Source: Vicinamibacteria bacterium
Lineage (GTDB): Bacteria > Acidobacteriota > Vicinamibacteria > Fen-336
DNA: 64,000 nt
Direction of reading: 5' to 3'
Assembly (NCBI GenBank): GCA_025994075.1
Contig: JAMQGV010000048.1
Coordinates: forward strand, 223,332-287,331
The notes under the pieces were generated by a model, which was not told the DNA's origin, did no database searches, and worked only from the letters and a program-made list of their open reading frames with translations. Positions within the stretch are counted from its first letter, which is position 1, and each line of letters begins with the position of its first letter. Both the position numbers and the translations under genes were made by a program. This document shows positions 59,064 through 64,000 of this stretch, in pieces.

Positions 59064-61766
59064 ATGCCCCAGCCGGACCCGGCCCGCTTCCTCGCTCGCG
59101 CCCGGCGCGAGGCCGCGCGCTACGGCGGCGACCCGCTCGTGTTCCTGCGCGAACTGGTCCAGAACGCCCGCGACGCGGGTGCGACGGCCGTCGCGATCGA
59201 CGTGGAGGCGGACTCGAGCGGCTGCCGCCTCCGCTGTCGCGACGACGGCGGCGGCATGACCGAGGCCCACGCCCGCGCCTACCTGTTCCGGCTCTACGCC
59301 TCCAGCAAGGGCCGGGTCGGCGAGGCCGGCCGCTTCGGCGTCGGCTTCTGGTCGGTGCTGCGCTTCGAGCCCGACCGGCTGGTCGTGCGCTCGCGCGCCG
59401 CGGGCCAGGCCGCCTGGGGCATGGCGATGGACGGCGCGCTGACCCGCGTCGAACCCGCGCCTCCGGGCCCCGGGTTCGCCGCCGGCACCGAGGTCGTGCT
59501 GGAGCGGGCCGCGCCGTGGCCCGGCCTGGCCGACGCCGTGCGCGCCGCGCTGCGCGAGCAGGTGCGCGACGTGCGGCGGCGCGACCGGCCGCGCGAGCGG
59601 CTCGCGATCCGCGTCGACGGCGAGGACGTCAACGCTCCGCTGGCGCTGCCGGCACCCTCCGCCCGCTTCGAGGCCGGGGCCGAGCGCGGTGCGGTGGGCC
59701 TCGCCGCGGCCCCGCGGGTCGACGTCTTCTCGCTGGGCCTGCGCGTGCGCTCGGCCCGGACCCTGGAGGAGCTGACGGGCGGCCCCGCGCCCCGGACCTG
59801 GTGCGCGGTGCCCGGCCTCGCGCCCGCGTTCGCCCTCGAGAGCGCTCGCATCGCGCCACTGCTCAGCCGCGCCGAACTGCGGGCCGACGCGGCGCTGCGG
59901 CGCCTGGAGCGGCGCGGCCGTGAGGCGCTGCGCCGCCTGGTCGACGCCGAGCTCGCGCGGCTGCAGCCGCCCGGCCTCCTCGAGCGGCTCGCCGGTCCCC
60001 TGCGCCGCTGGCCGGGCGCGACGACGTTCGCTCTCACGGTGGCCGTCGGGCTCGCGCTCGTGGCGCTCCTGGTGCCGGTCCCGGAGCCGGCGCCGACCCG
60101 GCCCGATCTCGCGAGCGCTGCCTCCGAAGCGGGCTCCCCCATCACGGCCAGGGTCCCGTCCGCGATCGCGGTCGGCGAGGCTCCGCTGTCGCCGCGCCTG
60201 GGCGAACCGCGCGCGCCGGGCCTCAACGTCCTGCACGGCGACGAGCCCGCGCTCGCCCTGCGTTACGAGCCGGCGTCGGAGGCCCCGCTCCTCGCGGTGC
60301 GCCGCACGGCGGCCGCGGACCTCCTGCGCAGCGCCGCCGCGCCCGCATCCGATCCGCCCGTCGCCCCGCACGATGCGCCCGCCCGCTGGCGGGTGCGCGT
60401 CCGGGTGGCGCCCGGAGCAGGCCCCGTTCCGTTGCCGACGACCGCGGGCACGCGCGCCACCGGAATCGAGCCGGAGCCCGCGCAGGTGGCGGCGCCAGCC
60501 GGCGGGCCGCTCCACGCCAGGTTCGCGGCCGGCTTCGCGGGCTGGGTGACGTACGAGCTGGTGCCCGCGCCCGACCCGCCACCGGCCGCGCGTGCCAGCG
60601 GCCTCCCGCCGCGGCTGGCGGAAGCGGCTCGCGCACTGCGCGAGCAGGCCGCGGAGGAACGGCCCGCTGCGGCGCTGGCGTTCGTCCAGGCGGCTCTGCG
60701 CGAAGCCCGCGACGCGGAGTCCGCGCGGCGGTTCGCGGAGGCCCCGGGGGCGGACTTCGCGAGCCGCGCGCTGGCGGCCGGCGTCGGCGACTGCGACGTG
60801 CTGAACGGCGTGCTCGCGCTCCTGCTCGACGCGGCCGGCGTGCCCGCGCGGCTGGCCGTCGGCGTCGCCGGGCACGGCGGCCGGGCGCTGCCGGGACTGC
60901 ACGCCTGGGCCGAGTACCACGCGGACGGCGCGTGGAACGCGCTCGATGCCACCCTCCCCGCGGCGCGGGCCGTCGCCGCTGCGCCCGCCGGGGAGCCGCC
61001 GCCGCCCACCTTGCCGGTGGCGACGGCGGCCGTCGACACGCCGGCCAGCGCCGTCCCGCACCCGGCCGCCACAACCGGCCTCGCGCTCGTCGCCCTGCTG
61101 GCCACCGGCGCCGCCTTTCGCGCGCGAGCGCAGCGCCCCGAGGTGCGCACGGGCGGCACGACGCTCGACGACCTCGTGCGGGGCGCCTTGCGCCACCCCG
61201 AGGCCTTCGCCGGCGCACCGGCCGTCTTCGATCGTCCGCTGCTGCCCCGTGCGGGCGGGGGCGGCGCTTCGCTCGGCGCCGCCTGGCGCGAGGCCGCGGA
61301 GGGACGGCTGTATCGTTCGCGCGCGCCGGAGCGGCCGCTGGTCCGCGAGGCGCGCTCGCGCGGCGGCGTGGTGCTGGACGGCGGGGTCGACGTGGCGGCC
61401 GCCGTGGCCGACGCGCTGGGGGCGCTCGACCTCGACACCTGGGAGGACGGCTGGCAGGTCTCCCGCCCGCACCCGCTGCTGGCACGGCTGGCCGCCGCCT
61501 GCCGCCAGGCCGGCCTCGCGTTCGACGCGCGTCTGTGCCCGGGCGATCGCATCGACGTGCTCCCCTTCGCGGCTCGCGGTCCGCAACCGCGCGTGCTGCT
61601 CGGCAGCGGCAGCGCAGCCTGGACCGCGATCGCCGCGCTGCCTCCGGCCCGTGGTGCCTTCGAACTCGCCCGCGTCGTGCTCCCCGCGCTCGGCGCTCCC
61701 CACCCGCTGGCGCAGTCCGCGCTGCGCGCGCTGGCGCGCGCCGCGCTGCACGAGGCGACCGGATGA
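59064..61766 (+). CDS. GHKL (Hsp90-like) ATPase - transglutaminase-like fusion membrane protein
   Basis: Large protein of 900 aa with an unusual domain order. The cytoplasmic N-terminus (residues 1-210) is a GHKL/Hsp90-like ATPase: FLRELVQNARDAGA (Glu30, Asn34, Asp37), DDGGGM (Asp61-Gly65) and GRFGVGFWSV near 110. A transmembrane helix (TFALTVAVGLALVALLVP, about 320-338) leads to a periplasmic region with a transglutaminase-like cysteine-peptidase fold (Cys577 in GVGDCDVL, His613 in LHAWAEYH, Asp628 in NALDAT). A second helix (about 670-687) returns to a C-terminal cytoplasmic domain of about 200 residues. A leaderless-type promoter precedes it. Function unknown; the fusion is not one I recognise. 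Confidence 0.82.
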   Translation: MPQPDPARFLARARREAARYGGDPLVFLRELVQNARDAGATAVAIDVEADSSGCRLRCRDDGGGMTEAHARAYLFRLYASSKGRVGEAGRFGVGFWSVLRFEPDRLVVRSRAAGQAAWGMAMDGALTRVEPAPPGPGFAAGTEVVLERAAPWPGLADAVRAALREQVRDVRRRDRPRERLAIRVDGEDVNAPLALPAPSARFEAGAERGAVGLAAAPRVDVFSLGLRVRSARTLEELTGGPAPRTWCAVPGLAPAFALESARIAPLLSRAELRADAALRRLERRGREALRRLVDAELARLQPPGLLERLAGPLRRWPGATTFALTVAVGLALVALLVPVPEPAPTRPDLASAASEAGSPITARVPSAIAVGEAPLSPRLGEPRAPGLNVLHGDEPALALRYEPASEAPLLAVRRTAAADLLRSAAAPASDPPVAPHDAPARWRVRVRVAPGAGPVPLPTTAGTRATGIEPEPAQVAAPAGGPLHARFAAGFAGWVTYELVPAPDPPPAARASGLPPRLAEAARALREQAAEERPAAALAFVQAALREARDAESARRFAEAPGADFASRALAAGVGDCDVLNGVLALLLDAAGVPARLAVGVAGHGGRALPGLHAWAEYHADGAWNALDATLPAARAVAAAPAGEPPPPTLPVATAAVDTPASAVPHPAATTGLALVALLATGAAFRARAQRPEVRTGGTTLDDLVRGALRHPEAFAGAPAVFDRPLLPRAGGGGASLGAAWREAAEGRLYRSRAPERPLVREARSRGGVVLDGGVDVAAAVADALGALDLDTWEDGWQVSRPHPLLARLAAACRQAGLAFDARLCPGDRIDVLPFAARGPQPRVLLGSGSAAWTAIAALPPARGAFELARVVLPALGAPHPLAQSALRALARAALHEATG

Positions 61767-63142
61767 ACGGCCCGCTCTTCGACCTCGACGACGCGGCCGA
61801 GTTGCGCGCGCTCGCGGCCGCCGACCTGCCCGACCCCGAACAGGTGGCGGTCGAGGCGACCCGTGCCGCGCTGGCGCTGGGGGCCCGCCGCGTGACCGTC
61901 GACTTCGGCCGGCGCGGGTTCACGCTCGTCGCGGACGGCGCGGCCCTGCCGGCGGCGGAGGCCGCCGCCTGGAGCCTCGCCCTCGACCGTGGCGCGGGCG
62001 CGGGAGAGCGCGCGCGGGCGGTCGAGTCGCTCCTCGGCAGCCTCGCTGCCCCGCTGGTCGCCCTGCTCCACGAGTCGGTTCAGGCGGTGCGCTGGAGCGT
62101 CGACCCGCTGCGCCTGCAGGTCGACCTGCGGGGCGCGTCGGCGGGCGTCGCGCGCGAGCGGCTGCGCGCCGCCTGCCGCTACGCCGTCGTTCCGATCCGG
62201 GTCGACGGCGTGGCTCCGTCGACGAGCGTGGCGCCGGGGCCGGCCCACCCCGCCGGCCTGCCTTCGCACGCGGCGTGGCGAGCGCTCTCCGCGCCGGACG
62301 CCGGGCTGCTGGCGCTGTTGCCCGAGGCGGAGGCCGCGCGGGCCACGCTGCTCGTGCACGGCGTCGTCCGTGCGACGCAACCGCTCCCCGCGGCGCTGCC
62401 TTTCGAGGCCGTCGTCGAGTGCGCGACAGGGGTCGACTGGCCCGACGCGGCCGCGCTGCGCGAACGCGCCGCAGCGCGAGCCACCGCGTGGGACGATCTG
62501 GCGCTGGAGCTGCTGCTCGCCGCTCTCGCGCAGCCGCCGTCGGACCCGGTTCGCGACGCCTCGCTCGCGGCGCTCTTCCTTCGCGCCGCGGAAGCCGGCC
62601 GGCTCGGCGCCGACTGGGGGGCACGCCCGGCGCTCGTGTCGCGCAGCGGCGCCCGCCGCGTGCGCGTCAGCGTCGACGCGGCCGCAGCCCGCGGCCCCGC
62701 CCCGCTGGCCGTCGTCGAGCCCGGCGGGCTGCCGCGGGTCGAGGCACTGGAACTCGCGGTGCCGGCCCGCGCGGCCCTCGCTCGCCTGCGCGGGCTGCGC
62801 TTCGAGGACGTCACCGACCACCCGGCGGGCGCCACCTGGCGGGCGCGCTGGCGGGCGCTGCTCGACCGGGCGCAGGCGGCTCTCGGCCGGGTCGCGGCCC
62901 GCGAGCCGCTGCCGCCGCGCGCGCTGACCGAGGACGAGCGCCAGCTCGTCGCGGCGCTGCAGCGCGAGTGGGGCGCCTCGTGCCACTTGGTCGAAGGCGG
63001 CGGACGGCCTCAGCGCTCGCGGCGCGGGGTGGCGCTGCCGCGCCGCTCCCCCGACGTCGCCCTCGCCGCGCGCGCGCTCGCCCGCGACCCCGGCCTCGCT
63101 CCCGCGGCGGCCGACCTGCTGCGACCGCCTCAGCGGGCGTAG
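61763..63142 (+). CDS. Partner protein of the GHKL-transglutaminase gene, possibly degenerate GHKL
   Basis: Soluble protein of 459 aa with no signal peptide or clear membrane segment. Its start overlaps the upstream stop (ATGA), so it is translationally coupled. The first 100 residues (VEATRAALALGARRVTVDFG and GFTLVADGAALPAAEAAAW) resemble the helix plus DG-box layout of a GHKL domain with the catalytic residues worn away. The rest is Ala/Arg/Leu-rich and unknown. It may be a pseudo-ATPase or adaptor for the membrane protein. This comparison is by eye only. Confidence 0.6.
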   Translation: MNGPLFDLDDAAELRALAAADLPDPEQVAVEATRAALALGARRVTVDFGRRGFTLVADGAALPAAEAAAWSLALDRGAGAGERARAVESLLGSLAAPLVALLHESVQAVRWSVDPLRLQVDLRGASAGVARERLRAACRYAVVPIRVDGVAPSTSVAPGPAHPAGLPSHAAWRALSAPDAGLLALLPEAEAARATLLVHGVVRATQPLPAALPFEAVVECATGVDWPDAAALRERAAARATAWDDLALELLLAALAQPPSDPVRDASLAALFLRAAEAGRLGADWGARPALVSRSGARRVRVSVDAAAARGPAPLAVVEPGGLPRVEALELAVPARAALARLRGLRFEDVTDHPAGATWRARWRALLDRAQAALGRVAAREPLPPRALTEDERQLVAALQREWGASCHLVEGGGRPQRSRRGVALPRRSPDVALAARALARDPGLAPAAADLLRPPQRA

Positions 63143-63786
63143 CGCAACAGCGCTTCCGGAACGGCGATGCCGGCGCGCAGGTCCGGCGCCGGAATCGGCT
63201 CGCCCGCCCGGAGCGAGAGCGGGATCACGCCCGCCCAGCAGTCGAGCGCGAGGTCCTCCGGGTCGTCGCCCGGCGGACCGCTGCGGACCTTGGCGGAGCC
63301 CTCGACGATCGGCAGCTCCATCACGCTGGTGCCGCGCAGCTCGTTCTCGCTCGGCGGCCGCACCTGCGCCCAGCGCCCCGGCGCCACGTGCTCGGTGATC
63401 GCGCGCAGCGCCTCCAGCTTGCGCCCCGGGTCGTTCACCGCCTTCAGGCTGCCGAGCAGCACGACGGAGCGGTAGTTCATCGAGTGGTGGAACGCCGAGC
63501 GCGCCATCACCAGCCCGTCGACCAGCGTCACGCTCAGGCACGCGGGCACGCCGGCGTCCAGCGCCCGCAGCATGCGGCTGGCGGCCGAGCCGTGGACGAA
63601 CACGGTGTCGCCCGCGCGCGCGTGGATGGTCGGGATCACGAACGGCTGCCCCTCTTGGACGAAGCCCAGGTGGCAGACGAGCGCCTCGTCGAGGATCGCG
63701 TCGATCGTCGCGCGATCGTGGCGGCCGCGCGCGGGCAGCCGCTGCGCCGTGGTGCGCGGGGTGGGGGTGAGACCGGGGCTCGACAT
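63130..63786 (-). CDS. Pyridoxamine 5'-phosphate oxidase family FMN-binding protein
   Basis: Flavin-binding split-barrel protein of 218 aa (Pyridox_ox_2 group): AILDEALVCHLGFVQEGQPF, VIPTIHARAGDTVFVHGSAA, SRMLRALDAGVPACLSVTLV and YRSVVLLGSLKAVND. This group often acts on unidentified substrates. ATG at 63786 has AAGGAGT. It is divergent from a GntR/MocR regulator gene, a pairing that suggests PLP- or flavin-related control. The 3' ends of this gene and of the gene at 61763 overlap by 13 bases. Confidence 0.85.
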   Translation of the reverse strand: MSSPGLTPTPRTTAQRLPARGRHDRATIDAILDEALVCHLGFVQEGQPFVIPTIHARAGDTVFVHGSAASRMLRALDAGVPACLSVTLVDGLVMARSAFHHSMNYRSVVLLGSLKAVNDPGRKLEALRAITEHVAPGRWAQVRPPSENELRGTSVMELPIVEGSAKVRSGPPGDDPEDLALDCWAGVIPLSLRAGEPIPAPDLRAGIAVPEALLRYAR

Positions 63787-63833
63787 CGCGACTCCTTTTG
63801 TTATAGTACGTACTGATGTCTGAACTAGTACGT
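63780..63833. promoter_or_regulatory. Divergent control region with TAGTACGT direct repeats
   Basis: Two TAGTACGT copies (63804-63811 and 63826-63833) lie on the same strand, 22 bases apart (two helical turns), typical of MocR/PdxR-type operators. On the plus strand TCGACA (63780-63785) and TATAGT (63802-63807) with a 16-base spacer make a promoter for the regulator, eight bases before its ATG. The second repeat lies inside its first codons. Confidence 0.6.
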
Positions 63834-64000
63834 TATCTGAAGGGGGCGCGGGGGGCAAGCGCGCTGGCGGCAGCCGTGGAGGGGGCGCTGCGCGAGGGGC
63901 GGGTCCGCCCGGGCGAGGCGCTGCCCCCGGTGCGGGCGCTGGCGGCGGAGCTCGCGCTCTCGCCGGCGACGGTGGCGGCCGCGTACCGCGAGCTCGGCCG
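63816..64000 (+). CDS. GntR/MocR-family regulator, 3' end outside window
   Basis: Start of a transcription factor gene; 61 full codons are visible. The winged-helix GntR domain is seen: LAAAVEGALREGRVRPGEAL, PPVRALAAELALSPATVAAA, YRELGR, matching MocR/PdxR-type members that also carry an aminotransferase-like PLP domain (not visible here). ATG at 63816 has leaderless geometry. It is divergent from a pyridoxamine-phosphate-oxidase-like gene, in line with a PLP-sensing regulator. The rest of the gene is cut by the window edge. Confidence 0.8.
   Translation, partial: MSELVRYLKGARGASALAAAVEGALREGRVRPGEALPPVRALAAELALSPATVAAAYRELG

Noticed and set aside
60263..63541. Minus-strand open frame of 1092 codons opposite the GHKL-transglutaminase genes
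   Set aside because: Its translation is Arg/Ala/Gly-rich without domain motifs, while the plus strand has clear GHKL and transglutaminase motifs. High GC content produces long antisense frames.

Overview
The window is a very G+C-rich (roughly 70% by eye), densely packed bacterial chromosome segment. Intergenic gaps are short, none exceeds 300 bases, ATGA/GTGA start-stop overlaps are frequent, and both strands are used. Ribosomal and translation clusters, two tRNA genes, a 6S RNA gene and an SOS regulon fragment show it is core chromosome rather than plasmid or phage. No insertion sequence, prophage, CRISPR array or rRNA gene was seen. The mixture of genes (GH57 branching enzyme with DUF4912, AMMECR1/MEMO pair, short EF-Ts, ThrRS without a TGS domain, PheT without its tRNA-binding insert, DnaE2) suggests an Acidobacteriota-like or other deep-branching high-GC lineage. 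This placement is an inference and is not certain.

Layout. 0-11 kb: partial methyltransferase, tsaC/Sua5, a two-gene molybdenum hydroxylase, an M18 aminopeptidase, dnaE2, a less GC-rich patch with a HEAT-repeat gene, and DUF2062. 11-20 kb (minus strand, transcribed from high to low coordinates): tRNA-Val, thrS-infC-rpmI, a structured leader, rplT-pheS-pheT, a coiled-coil gene, zapA, 6S RNA and thiL. 20-28 kb: lipoprotein and arginase-family gene, divergent from a pilB/GspE-type ATPase and a YdjM-like protein; then AMMECR1, MEMO, GH57 branching enzyme and DUF4912. 28-33 kb: an envelope-stress type operon (large membrane protein, Spy/CpxP-like protein, ECF sigma, zinc-finger anti-sigma, second Spy-like protein). 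33-36 kb: lexA, DUF3467, a Y-family polymerase and nth. 36-45 kb: rplM-rpsI-rpsB-tsf-pyrH-frr-thrC-alaX-eamA-asparaginase. 45-54 kb: P1 peptidase, dGTPase-like gene, DUF4013, thioredoxin, a second ECF sigma/anti-sigma pair, serine hydrolase, K+ channel, tRNA-Ala, serC, and a nicotinamide riboside salvage pair (NadR-like kinase and PnuC). 54-63 kb: the most unusual region. It holds a response regulator fused to a PP2C phosphatase, a phytase-like exported protein, an exported HEAT-repeat protein with a long Pro-Thr linker, and, divergent from it, a membrane protein that fuses an Hsp90/GHKL-type ATPase to a transglutaminase-like cysteine peptidase, followed by an overlapping partner gene. 63-64 kb: a pyridoxamine-phosphate-oxidase-like gene divergent from a truncated GntR/MocR regulator.

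Main observations: (1) the GHKL-transglutaminase / partner / HEAT locus looks like an undescribed membrane-spanning system; (2) lexA and dnaE2 share an identical-layout direct repeat (TTTCGC-N6-TTCGCC) in their promoters, a candidate LexA operator; (3) at least thirteen genes have a -10-like hexamer exactly 7-9 bases before the start codon and no Shine-Dalgarno sequence, pointing to widespread leaderless transcription; (4) a good 6S RNA candidate follows zapA; (5) several structured leaders precede ribosomal and synthetase genes.
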